Below, piece by piece: positions 27,364-39,002 of a stretch of DNA of 64,000 bases. This DNA comes from Sphingorhabdus sp. Alg231-15 (GTDB lineage: Bacteria > Pseudomonadota > Alphaproteobacteria > Sphingomonadales > Sphingomonadaceae), in NCBI RefSeq assembly GCF_900149705.1, contig NZ_LT703001.1:992001-1056000 (forward strand), given 5' to 3'. A program made the translations under genes and the position numbers. Position 1 is the first letter of the stretch; every line of letters begins with the position of its first letter. Under the pieces are notes generated by a model, which saw only the letters and a program-made list of their open reading frames with translations, was not told the origin of the DNA and did no database searches.

Positions 27364-28050
27364 TTAAGCAGCCAGCGCTTTGCGCCGCCGCCGGGTTCCG
27401 GCCCAAAGGCCACCAACCGCAAGGCCGAGGAGACCCAGAGCACCCGGCTCCGGCACTTCCGATGCGATTTTTTCGAGATTGAAATTGATATCCCAGTGCC
27501 GAACCGCATGCCCATTTGGGTTAAGGATGTTCAACCATGCCGAACCGCCGAAATTACTGTTCTTGTCATTTGCCCCAGGGCCAAATTGCAAGGTTGTATT
27601 ACCCGCAAAAGGGTCGTTCGGGTTTAAGGTATATACCGCACCGTCAATGCTGATTGTTCCGGATCCATTGGTGAAAAAGTCAATGTCTGGCGTGTCGGTT
27701 AGCGGATCATAATTGCCACCGCCGTTTTTGTAGTCAAATGGTGTATTCGCGATTGTCTCGAGAAAATTGCTGAAGTTCAGGTCCAACGTTGCCACCTGAC
27801 CAGAACCGTTAATTGCGGTGCCAGTCAGTGTTGCAGTCTGCGCATCAGTATCATGGCTGAATGTGGTGCCGTCCTGGAAAGAATAGCGCCGGTTGCAACC
27901 TCGACCGACATTACCGGTGTAGAGACCATGCTTACAAGAGCCGCCGGTATAGTTGGTTGCCGCGTAATCGATAACGCCTGCAGATGCCGGTGTCGCATAA
28001 GCGGCAGCGAGGCCAATGGCGGTCAATGTTGCTATGGTAATCTTGCGCAT
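27364..28050 (-). CDS. PEP-CTERM sorting domain protein
   Basis: An exported protein of 228 residues. A signal peptide ends near ATPASA (residue 24). The middle is a Gly/Asn/Asp-rich beta domain without a recognised family. The C-terminus is a complete PEP-CTERM anchor: VPEP at 199-202, a hydrophobic helix with GLLGLAVGGLWAG, and an RRRRK cluster. Exosortase EpsH/XrtA cleaves such tails and releases the protein to the surface or biofilm matrix. No exosortase is in the window. The protein is small and could be a matrix or sheath component. Confidence 0.9.
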   Translation of the reverse strand: MRKITIATLTAIGLAAAYATPASAGVIDYAATNYTGGSCKHGLYTGNVGRGCNRRYSFQDGTTFSHDTDAQTATLTGTAINGSGQVATLDLNFSNFLETIANTPFDYKNGGGNYDPLTDTPDIDFFTNGSGTISIDGAVYTLNPNDPFAGNTTLQFGPGANDKNSNFGGSAWLNILNPNGHAVRHWDINFNLEKIASEVPEPGALGLLGLAVGGLWAGTRRRRKALAA

Positions 28051-28188
28051 GAGTTTTGCCCTGTTCTTCTGATCATTTCATCTATCGGCTTCGGACAATT
28101 CAACGTTAACAACTGAACAGTTCGAAGCCATTTGCATGTCAGAGAAGCAGGCCTCATGCCATTTCTACGAAGCATATATTTTACAGAT

Positions 28189-28217
28189 ACTTACACGGTT
28201 AAATTATCATTAACCAT
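28189..28217. other. AT-rich leader of the PEP-CTERM gene with an inverted repeat
   Basis: The gap of about 210 bases upstream of the PEP-CTERM gene is AT-rich. It contains GGTTAA-ATTATCA-TTAACC, a six-base inverted repeat with a seven-base spacer, and a GGTTAACC palindrome further right near 28262. These may be operator sites for the promoter of the surface protein. No sigma-54 promoter pattern was seen. Low confidence. Confidence 0.3.
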
Positions 28218-28263
28218 GTCATGAATGTAATCAATATCGACAATAAAGCCTTTAGAAATAAGG

Positions 28264-29844
28264 TTAACCGGCGGCTGTAACCCCCTGCTGCGCTTTGTCC
28301 CGCAATTCAGTTTTCAGGATTTTACCGATATGGCTGCGCGGCAGTTCATCGATTAGGTGTAGTTCTGACAGGCGCTGAGTTTTACCGAGTTCCGCGTTGG
28401 TCGCCGCTTTTACGGCCTCCAGATCCAGCGATGCGCCTTCTTCTGGAACGACAAATCCAACCGGTGTTTCTCCCCATTGCTTGGACGAAACACCAACCAC
28501 AGCAGCATCGGCAACATCCGGTTGCATCATTAGCGCTTCTTCCAAGTCGCGGGGATAGATGTTGAAACCACCAGAGATTATCATGTCTTTGGACCGGCCC
28601 ATCAAGGTGATGAAGCCATCTTCATCAACCTTGCCGATATCGCCCATACGCTGCCAGCGGTCGCCATTTTCGTCATACCAGCTGGCTTCTTCCGTTTTTT
28701 CCGGCTGGTTTTGATAGCCGCTCATCATAGTCTGCGAGCGCCCGACCAGCTCACCCATCTCGCCGGCAGGCAAGCGGTTCAGATCTTCATCCACTGTAAT
28801 CACTTCGCTACCACCCCAGGCGATACCAACCGTGTGAAGCTTATCGGGAAATGCGTGCGCCAGTAAAATGCAGACGACCCCGCCCTCGGTCATTGAATAG
28901 ATTTCGATAAGGCCGCCGGGCATGCGTGCGATGACCTCCGCCTTCAGTTCCGCCGAAAAAGGCGCACTGGTGCAATATTTATGAGTGAAATTGCTGAGAT
29001 CATAATCGTCAAATCCATCAAAATCCATCAGCCGCTGATATTGCACTGGGACAAGCATTGTATGGGTCGCGCGGTTTTCCTGCGCCAATTCCAGCCACCG
29101 CTGGCAATCAAATTTGCGCACGAGAATGGAAGTCCCGCCATAAGCAACGGTTGCGACGAAGATACCGAGAGTCGTGTTCGAATAGAGTGGCGTGGAAAAC
29201 AGGGAGACCTGGCCCGGCTGCCCATAGCCCGAATTTTCGCCAACTGCCATCTGATACCATCGCATTTGACGGCTATGGACAATGCCTTTGGGTGTGCCGG
29301 TGGTGCCGCTTGAATAGATGATGTTGAATGGATCTTCGGGCCCGACGCCGGGATCAGCGGGCGTTGCACCGTCCTCTGCCATCCAGTCCTGCATCAGCGG
29401 GGCGTCCTCTTCCGCGGCATCCATCATGATGTGTTGGAGCGGCGGCAGATCTATACCGCTTTCGAAAAGTTCGGCTCGCTTGGCGCTGTCGACAAATAGA
29501 TGCATTGCGCCGCTATCGGCCATCATATTGGCGAGCTGCTTGGGTGTGGCGGAAGTTGTCAAAGGGGCCGCACAACCGCCTGCTATTATGGCGCCAAGAT
29601 AGGCGATAGCGTAGCGGATGGTGGTCGCCCCGAGGATCGATACCGCCTGCCCTTTCCGCAAACCGTCGGCCTGCAATTGCGCTGCGACACGATTGGCCAA
29701 AGCTGCAGTTTCCCGCCAGTTGAGCCGCTCCTCGCCATCGTCCAAAGCAATGCGATCAGGCTGGTTGACAGCATGAGCATTGATGAGATCCGATAAGTTG
29801 CCAAAAGGTTGTTCGAGATAGGCGATAGGGTCAATTTTTGTCAT
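28264..29844 (-). CDS. Acyl-CoA synthetase (class I adenylate-forming)
   Basis: A 526-residue AMP-binding enzyme that probably activates a carboxylic acid to its acyl-CoA. The P-loop motif is IIYSSGTTGTPKGIVHS near residue 186, followed by IEIYSMTEGG, then MGDIGKVDEDGFITLMGRSKDMIISGGFNIYP, and the C-terminal catalytic lysine in LPRSHIGKILK. Substrate size cannot be inferred. AGGAAG precedes ATG29844. A hotdog thioesterase gene lies about 600 bases upstream, on the same strand, but the lipoprotein gene between them makes a shared pathway uncertain. Confidence 0.92.
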   Translation of the reverse strand: MTKIDPIAYLEQPFGNLSDLINAHAVNQPDRIALDDGEERLNWRETAALANRVAAQLQADGLRKGQAVSILGATTIRYAIAYLGAIIAGGCAAPLTTSATPKQLANMMADSGAMHLFVDSAKRAELFESGIDLPPLQHIMMDAAEEDAPLMQDWMAEDGATPADPGVGPEDPFNIIYSSGTTGTPKGIVHSRQMRWYQMAVGENSGYGQPGQVSLFSTPLYSNTTLGIFVATVAYGGTSILVRKFDCQRWLELAQENRATHTMLVPVQYQRLMDFDGFDDYDLSNFTHKYCTSAPFSAELKAEVIARMPGGLIEIYSMTEGGVVCILLAHAFPDKLHTVGIAWGGSEVITVDEDLNRLPAGEMGELVGRSQTMMSGYQNQPEKTEEASWYDENGDRWQRMGDIGKVDEDGFITLMGRSKDMIISGGFNIYPRDLEEALMMQPDVADAAVVGVSSKQWGETPVGFVVPEEGASLDLEAVKAATNAELGKTQRLSELHLIDELPRSHIGKILKTELRDKAQQGVTAAG

Positions 29845-29885
29845 GATCCGTTACTTCCTGCATCACGCGAAAAAATGCAATCCGA

Positions 29886-30401
29886 TTAGCCGGCGACCAG
29901 TCTGACGAACGTGCTTTCAACCCAGCCGCTTTTACAGGGACCGTCATAGTTGCGTTTGGATCGTACGGGCGAAGAAACACCGCAATCCTGCGATCCGCCG
30001 GTTGTAGCGCTGTCATTGCCCGGCCCAGCGGCCGTTGCCGTGTCATCATACACGATGCCCAGCCATTGCTGATCGTGGCTGCGCGTACAGATATGGACCA
30101 ACTGACCCGCAGGCAGTCCATCCTTGCGCTCTGCGGCATCGAACGGTGCGATAAGAACATCAAGTTCCGCCTCGCGCAAGCCGGTTACCCGGCCCATGGC
30201 CTGACAGGCATCAAAGCGCGGGCCACCTTCGCCGATACGCACCGGCCGCTCGCCAGGATTGGCGCCAACGCGCTCCGTCCGGCCAGTAGGATTGGCAGTA
30301 TCGGTCTGACTTTCCTGCAAGTCATCACTGACCTGCGTGGTTTCAGAACAGGCGCTGGCTGCAAAACAGATTATCGCGGCGGGGATCAAACTTCTCATCA
30401 T
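29886..30401 (-). CDS. Lipoprotein with SH3-like C-terminal region, unknown
   Basis: A 171-residue protein. A lipoprotein signal ends at FAASAC (Cys18), followed by a polar linker to about residue 60, then a beta-rich domain with DVLIAPF, GLPAGQLVHICTRSHDQQWLGIVY and a C-terminal GWVESTFVRLVAG, which together look like an SH3-type fold. Two cysteines in that region (CGV, GPCKSGW) could pair. Bacterial SH3-like lipoproteins often bind cell-wall peptides; nothing more is certain. It lies 41 bases upstream of the acyl-CoA synthetase gene. Confidence 0.65.
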   Translation of the reverse strand: MMRSLIPAAIICFAASACSETTQVSDDLQESQTDTANPTGRTERVGANPGERPVRIGEGGPRFDACQAMGRVTGLREAELDVLIAPFDAAERKDGLPAGQLVHICTRSHDQQWLGIVYDDTATAAGPGNDSATTGGSQDCGVSSPVRSKRNYDGPCKSGWVESTFVRLVAG

Positions 30402-30457
30402 CTCTATGGTCTAGACCAAAAGGCAGGCTTTTGGAAAGATTTGAATGATCAATCGAC

Positions 30458-30859
30458 CTACAACACAATCTGGGTCTGAGTGACCACCGCAACCAATGTC
30501 CCGTCTTCTAGCGATAATCGTGATTGCCAGACCGACTGCCGCCTTCCGACTTTCAGCGGTACAGCCTCACCGTAGAGTATCTGTCCTTCTGGCGCGGCGT
30601 TCAGAAAATTGGTCTTGCTCTCGGATGTGGTCGTGCCGTTCGAGCCTTCCGGCAAGTTAGCAAAGCCGCCAAAAGCACCCAATACATCTGCGAAAGTCAT
30701 CACAGCCCCGCCATGAATGGACGGCGTGCCGCGGCCATTACCGGCCGTGCAGATATCTGGACGTACCAGCATTTCCCCAAGGATTTTATCCTTGGTCATT
30801 TCGGTGATCTTGATGCCCATGGTTTTGGCAAAGGGGACGATGTCGGCGGGGTTACTCAT
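30458..30859 (-). CDS. PaaI-family hotdog thioesterase
   Basis: A 133-residue hotdog-fold thioesterase. The signature GTPSIHGGAVMTFADVLGAFGGFA near residues 45-68 holds the acidic catalytic residue, and SESKTNFLNAA and GRRQSVWQSRLSLEDGTLVAVVTQTQIVL complete the PaaI pattern. It would hydrolyse an aryl- or acyl-CoA. It lies directly behind the GxxExxY gene, with a three-base gap, and about 600 bases upstream of the acyl-CoA synthetase, which could consume or supply the same kind of substrate. Confidence 0.88.
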   Translation of the reverse strand: MSNPADIVPFAKTMGIKITEMTKDKILGEMLVRPDICTAGNGRGTPSIHGGAVMTFADVLGAFGGFANLPEGSNGTTTSESKTNFLNAAPEGQILYGEAVPLKVGRRQSVWQSRLSLEDGTLVAVVTQTQIVL

Positions 30860-30862
30860 AAT

Positions 30863-31297
30863 CTATGGCCCATTTTTTGTTTGGTTCACGCGAAGCCGCG
30901 AAGACGCTAAGTTCTTATGGTTGTTCACTATACGCTTGCAACCCTCTTTAAAGGTGGGAGAACCGAAGTTCATGAGAAGACCGAGTGGTAAGTGCATCAA
31001 ACGCAGATAGGTCAATACCTGTTTGGCATGGACCGGCAGATGCCGTTCGGTTGACTTTAACTCGATAAGAAGTCTTTTTTCCACAATTAGGTCCGCACGA
31101 AAACCTTCCCGCAATAGGATATCTTCGTATTTTATACGGATCGGCTTTTGCCGATCGACTCTTAACCCGCGGCGTTCAAAAGCCTTGGCGAGCAATACTT
31201 CATAGACACTTTCAAGCAACCCAGGTCCCAGGTTGACATGCAGTTTATAGCCACAATCCACAGCAATGGCCGACAGCTCGTCCACCGAATATTTCAC
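30863..31297 (-). CDS. GxxExxY family protein (nuclease-like)
   Basis: A protein of 144 residues with the name-giving motif in GPGLLESVYE near residue 26, then FRADLIVEKRLLIELKS, the D-x(n)-ExK core of a PD-(D/E)xK nuclease-like fold, and VLTYLRLMHLPLGLLMNFG. Family members are widespread and patchily distributed; function unknown. The start is GTG31297. Both ends of the gene are framed by GCGAAG-rich repeats in inverted orientation (near 30890 and 31310), suggesting that it arrived as a small unit. The last residues (HKNLASSRLRVNQTKNGP) are encoded within the left repeat. Confidence 0.82.
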   Translation of the reverse strand: MKYSVDELSAIAVDCGYKLHVNLGPGLLESVYEVLLAKAFERRGLRVDRQKPIRIKYEDILLREGFRADLIVEKRLLIELKSTERHLPVHAKQVLTYLRLMHLPLGLLMNFGSPTFKEGCKRIVNNHKNLASSRLRVNQTKNGP

Positions 31298-31334
31298 CGG
31301 AACTTCTTCGCATTCTTCGCGCGTTGACCTTGCG
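30889..31334. repeat. Inverted GCGAAG-rich short repeats framing the GxxExxY gene
   Basis: The left flank reads CGCGAAGCCGCGAAGACGC (30889-30907). The right flank holds CTTCGCATTCTTCGCGCGTT, whose complement AACGCGCGAAGAATGCGAAG has the same GCGAAG spacing. They are therefore inverted around the gene. Such repeats could be ends of a small mobile unit or REP-like hairpins. No transposase is present. Confidence 0.45.
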
Positions 31335-31405
31335 GTCGGCCTGCGGCTCGCGCGAGAAAATTATCCTATTTGTCCGCTTATGTTAAGCAATTGAAAAACC
31401 AGTAA

Positions 31406-33967
<2,562 letters not shown>

Positions 33968-33992
33968 CCGATTTTATCCTGGCTAGTGAAAG

Positions 33993-36149
33993 CTAGTCGG
34001 CAATTTTCAATCCGATGGCATCGGCCATGAAGCCGTAAATATCGGAATATTCCTCGATCAGCTTGTCTGTCGGTTTACCGCTGCCATGCCCTGCCCGCGT
34101 TTCGATGCGGATCAAATGTGGTTTGTCACCGGTGTTAAGCGCTTGCAGGCGTGCGGTATATTTGAAGCTATGCCCCGGAACCACACGGTCATCGGTATCC
34201 GCCGTTGAGACCATCAGCGCCGGATAGTCCGTACCATCCTGAATATTGTGATAGGGCGAATAGCTCAGCAATTTCCGGAAATCCGTTTCCTTGTTGGGAT
34301 AACCATAGTCATCGACCCAATAACGACCGGCGGTAAACCGATCGAAGCGCAGCATATCCATCACGCCGACAGCAGCATGACCGGCGGTGAACAGGTCCGG
34401 GCGCTGATTCATCACCGCACCGACCAGCAGACCGCCATTGGAACGGCCTTCAATCGCCAGGCCGTCTTTGGGTGTAATGCCTTCGGCGATCAGATATTCA
34501 CCAGCGGTAATGAAATCATCAAACACGTTCTGTTTGTTTTGCAAGCGTCCGCCATCATGCCACTCTTTGCCATATTCACCACCGCCGCGCAGATTGGCAG
34601 AGGCATAAACACCGCCCGCCTGAATCCACGCCAATTTCGGTGCACTATATCCCGGCAGGACCGAAATATTGAAACCGCCATAACCGTATAACAGCGTTGG
34701 CGCGCCCTCACTTAGGTCGAGATCCTTTTTGTGGACCAGGAACATCGGGATTTTAGTGCCATCTTTGCTCTCGTAAAAGCGCTGAGACACAGTAATGCTC
34801 TCGGGGTCAAAAGGAATATCCGGTTTTGCCCAGATAGTCGGTGCACCGGCTGCACTGAAATTATAGATTGTCGCAGGCCGGTTGAAGCTTTCAAAGGCGA
34901 AATAGCCTTCAGATGCCTTTGCCGATCCGTCCAGCCCTTTCACTTGTCCCAACCCTGGCAGATTCACCAAGCCCTTGGGAGCACCATCTAGCGCAAATAG
35001 CTCGAGCCGGCTTTTGGCATCATCAATATAATCCACCGCCAGCGTGTCACCGACCAAAATGGCATCGTCAATCGTCGCGACATGCTCAGGGACAACTTCG
35101 ATCCATTCCGGTGTCTCGGCACTGACATCAGTTTTCATGACCCGCAGGCGCGGTGCATCCTTATTGGTCGCAAAATAGAGCGTATCGCCAACGCCATCGA
35201 TCAGCGACCAGTTGTGATCAAAACCGCTGACAAGCTTTCGCGGCTCAATTTCATTGGCATCCACTTTGACCAGAGTAATTTCATAACGATCATCGGTTCC
35301 GGAGGAGGATGTGATAACCACCCATCTCTTGTCCGAGGTTACCGTAGCAGTATGGCTCAATTCAGGTTGCTCAGGGGTAGCGTAAACCTTGATATCCCGG
35401 CTTTGTTCCTTGCCGAGCATATGCATATAGATGGTGTGGTTTTTGTTCAGTGACTGAAAAGCTTCCCCCTCTTCCGGCTCGGGAAAACGGGAATAGAGAA
35501 AGCCGCTATTGCCCGGCATCCAGGCAAGATCGCTGAATTTCACCCATTCCACAGTGTCCTTCATAATCTCGCCAGTTGCGACATTCATGACCTTCAAGGT
35601 GCGCCAGTCAGAGCCGCCGTCCTGAACCGCATAAGCAAGCAAACTGCCATCTTCCGAAGGCTTCCATTCCGCCAGCGCCGTTGCGCCATCTTCGGACCAA
35701 TCCGCAGGATCGATCAGCACGCGCTCTTCACCGGCATCCTCATCCCGGACGTAAAGTATGGCCTGATTCTGGCCGCCACTCTTGCGTTCGTAGAAATATT
35801 TTCCACCCACTTTGACTGGTGGTTCAAGCTCGTCATAGTCAAAAAGAGCGGTCATAGCTGCAGCCAGCGGTTCGCGGCCCTCCAAAGTGGCCAGATAGCT
35901 GTCGGTTACTGCATTTTGCGCTGCGACCCAGGCGGCGACATCTGCGTCTTCACGCACGTCATTTTCCAGCCAACGATAGGGGTCAGCAATGGGCTCCCCA
36001 AATTGTTCTTCAACAACATCGACAGTGTTGGTTTTCGGATAGGTCAGAGCATCATCCTTCGCTTGTGTTTCGGATTGGGCAAAGGCCGGATTGGAGGTGA
36101 TTGCCGAACTGCTGGCCAGTGCCAGAGCAAATAGGCTGGTGATACGCAT
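33993..36149 (-). CDS. Prolyl oligopeptidase family serine peptidase, secreted
   Basis: An S9A prolyl endopeptidase of 718 residues with a signal peptide ending near NPAFA, so it works in the periplasm or outside. The N-terminal beta-propeller contains DPYRWLEND; the hydrolase domain has the GGFN oxyanion-type motif and the triad Ser570 in EGRSNGG, Asp654 in TDDRV and His688 in RAGHGSG. It cleaves short proline-containing peptides. ATG36149 fits the signal peptide; the longer 36206 frame would run into the upstream terminator. Confidence 0.93.
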   Translation of the reverse strand: MRITSLFALALASSSAITSNPAFAQSETQAKDDALTYPKTNTVDVVEEQFGEPIADPYRWLENDVREDADVAAWVAAQNAVTDSYLATLEGREPLAAAMTALFDYDELEPPVKVGGKYFYERKSGGQNQAILYVRDEDAGEERVLIDPADWSEDGATALAEWKPSEDGSLLAYAVQDGGSDWRTLKVMNVATGEIMKDTVEWVKFSDLAWMPGNSGFLYSRFPEPEEGEAFQSLNKNHTIYMHMLGKEQSRDIKVYATPEQPELSHTATVTSDKRWVVITSSSGTDDRYEITLVKVDANEIEPRKLVSGFDHNWSLIDGVGDTLYFATNKDAPRLRVMKTDVSAETPEWIEVVPEHVATIDDAILVGDTLAVDYIDDAKSRLELFALDGAPKGLVNLPGLGQVKGLDGSAKASEGYFAFESFNRPATIYNFSAAGAPTIWAKPDIPFDPESITVSQRFYESKDGTKIPMFLVHKKDLDLSEGAPTLLYGYGGFNISVLPGYSAPKLAWIQAGGVYASANLRGGGEYGKEWHDGGRLQNKQNVFDDFITAGEYLIAEGITPKDGLAIEGRSNGGLLVGAVMNQRPDLFTAGHAAVGVMDMLRFDRFTAGRYWVDDYGYPNKETDFRKLLSYSPYHNIQDGTDYPALMVSTADTDDRVVPGHSFKYTARLQALNTGDKPHLIRIETRAGHGSGKPTDKLIEEYSDIYGFMADAIGLKIAD

Positions 36150-36181
36150 AAAATTCCCCGAAAACTGTAAAACACAAAGAA

Positions 36182-36214
36182 AAGAGGCCGCGAGCTTATC
36201 GCTCACGGCCTCTT
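36182..36214 (-). terminator. Terminator after rplQ
   Basis: A nine-base stem AAGAGGCCG/CGGCCTCTT with a further GAGC/GCTC pairing inside, followed on the minus strand by a T-rich TTTCTTTG. It lies 35 bases after the rplQ stop and before the prolyl oligopeptidase start, closing the alpha operon. Confidence 0.75.
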
Positions 36215-36248
36215 ATATCAATTGAAACTGTTACTCAGCTCAAGTGGC

Positions 36249-36671
36249 TTACGCCTCTTCGAAATCTTCTTCAGCATTCTGGTCTGGACCGCTGTCCTGA
36301 CCTTTTGCTTCTTCGTTCCGGTCAACCAGTTCGATTACCGCCATTGCAGCAGCATCGGAATCACGGAAACCGGCTTTGATGATCCGCGTATAACCGCCAC
36401 TACGGTCGCTGTAACGCTCGGCCAACTCGCCAAAGAGCTTCTTTTCCTGAGTCTCGTCCATCAAACGCGCATGCGCCAGACGACGGTTGGACAAGCCACC
36501 TTTTTTCGCCAATGTGACCAGTTTCTCCACATAAGGCCGCATTTCTTTGGCTTTAGGCAGGGTTGTCATGATCTGCTCATGCTTGATCAGTGCCGCAGAC
36601 AGGTTTTTCAGCAAAGCCTGACGGTGAGCACCGGTCCGCTGCATACGGCGGCCCTTCATTCTATGACGCAT
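36249..36671 (-). CDS. rplQ: Large subunit ribosomal protein bL17
   Basis: Binds 23S rRNA near the exit tunnel. 140 residues, beginning [24 protein letters not shown], with the family's RRLAHARL and [24 protein letters not shown]. The C-terminal 20 residues are acidic. The last gene of the alpha operon, 82 bases behind rpoA, closed by a terminator. Confidence 0.98.
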   Translation of the reverse strand: MRHRMKGRRMQRTGAHRQALLKNLSAALIKHEQIMTTLPKAKEMRPYVEKLVTLAKKGGLSNRRLAHARLMDETQEKKLFGELAERYSDRSGGYTRIIKAGFRDSDAAAMAVIELVDRNEEAKGQDSGPDQNAEEDFEEA

Positions 36672-36753
36672 ATTCTATACTCCTGTTTGTATGGGGGCCG
36701 TATCAGGTACCCCAATCCGGGCGGTGATGTTCAGGCCACCGCCAAAAACCTGT

Positions 36754-37812
36754 TTAGCCCAAAAGCTCTTGTTCAAGCTTTTTCGCCATTTCTTCGATAT
36801 TTTCAGGCGGCCATCCGGGGATGTCCATGCCGAGACGCAGACCCATGCTGGAGAGCACTTCCTTGATCTCATTCAAGGACTTGCGGCCAAAGTTAGGCGT
36901 ACGCAGCATTTCGGCTTCGGTCTTCTGCACGAGATCGCCAATATAGATGATATTGTCGTTCTTGAGACAGTTTGCCGAGCGAACCGAAAGTTCCAGCTCG
37001 TCGACCTTCTTGAGAAGGTAGCGGTTGAGCTGGTTGGCGTCGCTTTCCTGCTGGCTTTGAGCCGCTGCCATGCCGATAGGCGATGACACGCTTTCCAAAG
37101 CTTCTTCGAAATGCACGAACAGCTGCAACTGGTCCTGAAGAATGCGCGCTGCATAAGCAATGGCATCTTCCGGGGTCACGGTGCCGTCGGTATCGATGGT
37201 GAGGTTCAGCTTGTCAAAGTCAAGCTCCTGACCAACGCGGGCATTGTCGACTTTGTAAGAAACCTGACGGATTGGCGAGTAGAGCGAGTCTACCGGGATC
37301 AAGCCGATGGGTGCATCTGCCGGACGGTTAGCAACCGCAGGAACATAGCCTTTACCAACGTTGACGGTCAGTTCCATGTTGAACGACGCGCCTTCGTCAA
37401 GGTGACAGATAACCAGATCAGGGTTCATCACTTCGATGTCGCCGGAAACCGCAATGTCGCCTGCAGTCACTTCAGCAGGACCGGTTGCAGAAAGCTGCAA
37501 ACGCTTGGCGTCTTCGCCTTCCATTTTCAAAGCGATCTGTTTGACGTTCAGAACAATGTCGGTGACATCTTCACGGACGCCGGGAAGCGATGAAAATTCA
37601 TGCAGGGCATTTTCGATCTTGATCGAGGTTACTGCAGCGCCTTGCAGCGATGACAGCAAAACACGGCGCAGTGCGTTACCAATGGTCAAGCCAAAGCCGC
37701 GCTCAAGAGGTTCCGCTACAAAAGTAGCTTTGCGCTTGGGATCACCACCAGATTTTATATCGAGAACATTGGGCTTTTTGAGTTCTTGCCAGTTCTTCAT
37801 ATTGACAGTCAT
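36754..37812 (-). CDS. rpoA: RNA polymerase subunit alpha
   Basis: 352 residues with the N-terminal assembly domain ([26 protein letters not shown]) and the C-terminal domain that contacts UP elements and activators ([31 protein letters not shown]). The linker [10 protein letters not shown] separates them. Length is at the upper end of the usual 330-350 range. It lies about 100 bases after rpsK in the alpha operon. Confidence 0.98.
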   Translation of the reverse strand: MTVNMKNWQELKKPNVLDIKSGGDPKRKATFVAEPLERGFGLTIGNALRRVLLSSLQGAAVTSIKIENALHEFSSLPGVREDVTDIVLNVKQIALKMEGEDAKRLQLSATGPAEVTAGDIAVSGDIEVMNPDLVICHLDEGASFNMELTVNVGKGYVPAVANRPADAPIGLIPVDSLYSPIRQVSYKVDNARVGQELDFDKLNLTIDTDGTVTPEDAIAYAARILQDQLQLFVHFEEALESVSSPIGMAAAQSQQESDANQLNRYLLKKVDELELSVRSANCLKNDNIIYIGDLVQKTEAEMLRTPNFGRKSLNEIKEVLSSMGLRLGMDIPGWPPENIEEMAKKLEQELLG

Positions 37813-37915
37813 GGACTTCCCCTAGTGAGTTCAAAGAGTGGGTTGGACCGTTACCACTCCGAATTACCAAAAATTGGAAACTACCGGCCGGATAGCTCCC
37901 GTAAACTTGCGTGGC

Positions 37916-38305
37916 TTAAACGCGACGACGTTTGGACGGACGGACACCATTATGCGGGATCGGCGTAACATCGCGGATCGAGGTAATGGTAAAACCGACG
38001 GCCTGCAGCGCGCGAAGAGCGGACTCACGGCCAGAGCCAGGTCCTTTCACTTCCACTTCCAGGGTGCGAACACCGTGGTCAGCTGCTTTTTTGCCAGCGT
38101 CTTCCGCTGCAACCTGCGCCGCGTACGGCGTAGATTTACGAGAGCCTTTAAAACCCATCATACCTGCAGAAGACCAGCTTATCGCATTGCCCTGTGCATC
38201 GGTGATGGTGACCATCGTGTTGTTAAATGTGGCGTTGACGTGCGCTACGCCTGCCGAAATATTTTTACGCGCGCTCTTTTTTACGCGTTGTGGTTCGCGA
38301 GCCAT
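37916..38305 (-). CDS. rpsK: Small subunit ribosomal protein uS11
   Basis: A 30S platform protein of 129 residues. Typical features: [39 protein letters not shown], and the C-terminal [18 protein letters not shown]. It lies between rpsM (48-base gap) and rpoA in the usual alpha-operon order. No rpsD is present here. Confidence 0.98.
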   Translation of the reverse strand: MAREPQRVKKSARKNISAGVAHVNATFNNTMVTITDAQGNAISWSSAGMMGFKGSRKSTPYAAQVAAEDAGKKAADHGVRTLEVEVKGPGSGRESALRALQAVGFTITSIRDVTPIPHNGVRPSKRRRV

Positions 38306-38353
38306 TTGAAATTCCTACCTAATATCCAAAAGATAACTGTCTGTAGACAGATC

Positions 38354-38722
38354 TTATTTTTTCTTACCGGCAATCGCCTTGGGCTTACCTTTACGGGTGC
38401 GCGCATTGGTATGCGTACGCTGTCCGCGAACAGGAAGTCCTTTACGATGGCGAAGACCGCGATAGCAGGCCAGATCCATGAGACGTTTGATGTTCATTGC
38501 GGTCTCACGACGCAAGTCACCTTCAACAGTCAGATCCGCATCAATGGTTTCACGAATTTGCAAAACTTCCTGATCGGTAAGGTCCTGAACCCGGCGGGCT
38601 GGATCGATTTTCAATTTTTCAACAATTTCAGCCGCTTTCGTGCGTCCGATACCGTGAATATAGGTAAGCGAGATAATTACGCGCTTGTTTGTTGGGATAT
38701 TTACCCCGGCAATACGTGCCAA
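38354..38722 (-). CDS. rpsM: Small subunit ribosomal protein uS13
   Basis: A 30S head protein of 122 residues. It begins [15 protein letters not shown] and has the helix-two-turn-helix with [10 protein letters not shown], the [18 protein letters not shown] tail and the KKK end. In other alphaproteobacteria adk or secY comes directly upstream. Here that neighbour is 5.8 kb away, so rpsM is the first gene of its transcript, with a candidate promoter at 38860-38888. Confidence 0.98.
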   Translation of the reverse strand: MARIAGVNIPTNKRVIISLTYIHGIGRTKAAEIVEKLKIDPARRVQDLTDQEVLQIRETIDADLTVEGDLRRETAMNIKRLMDLACYRGLRHRKGLPVRGQRTHTNARTRKGKPKAIAGKKK

Positions 38723-38859
38723 TATTTTTCTCCTGCTCCACAGAGACCGATTCGCCGGCCTCTATCTCATCGCTAAGCTGTTAAAAACACATCCAAAACG
38801 CACAAAACCAGCGGACGCCACGAAAGCGTTGCCGGTTGTGTTGGATTTCGAATAAAGCC

Positions 38860-38888
38860 CAAATAGGGAGAGTCGCTGGTGCTGTCAA
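38860..38888 (-). promoter_or_regulatory. Candidate sigma-70 promoter for rpsM-rpsK-rpoA-rplQ
   Basis: On the minus strand, TTGACA (38888-38883) is followed after exactly 17 bases by TATTTG (38865-38860), about 140 bases before the rpsM start. The match to the -35 consensus is perfect and that to the -10 box is four of six. A separate promoter is needed here, since the operon is split by unrelated genes. Confidence 0.5.
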
Positions 38889-39002
38889 TAGCGGCTTATG
38901 CGACTGACACGGCTTTTTCGCAGAACAACGCCGACAGCATTTCTGACATGTTGCAGCGAGCAAGTCAAAAATTCCTTAACCTGCTTCTGATAAGTTGTCG
39001 GC

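Noticed and set aside
37838-38776. 312-codon plus-strand frame over rpsK and rpsM
   Set aside because: It runs antisense across two certain ribosomal genes and their gap.
38781-38963. 60-codon frame upstream of rpsM
   Set aside because: It overlaps the candidate rpsM promoter and is rich in Cys and Arg without any known pattern.
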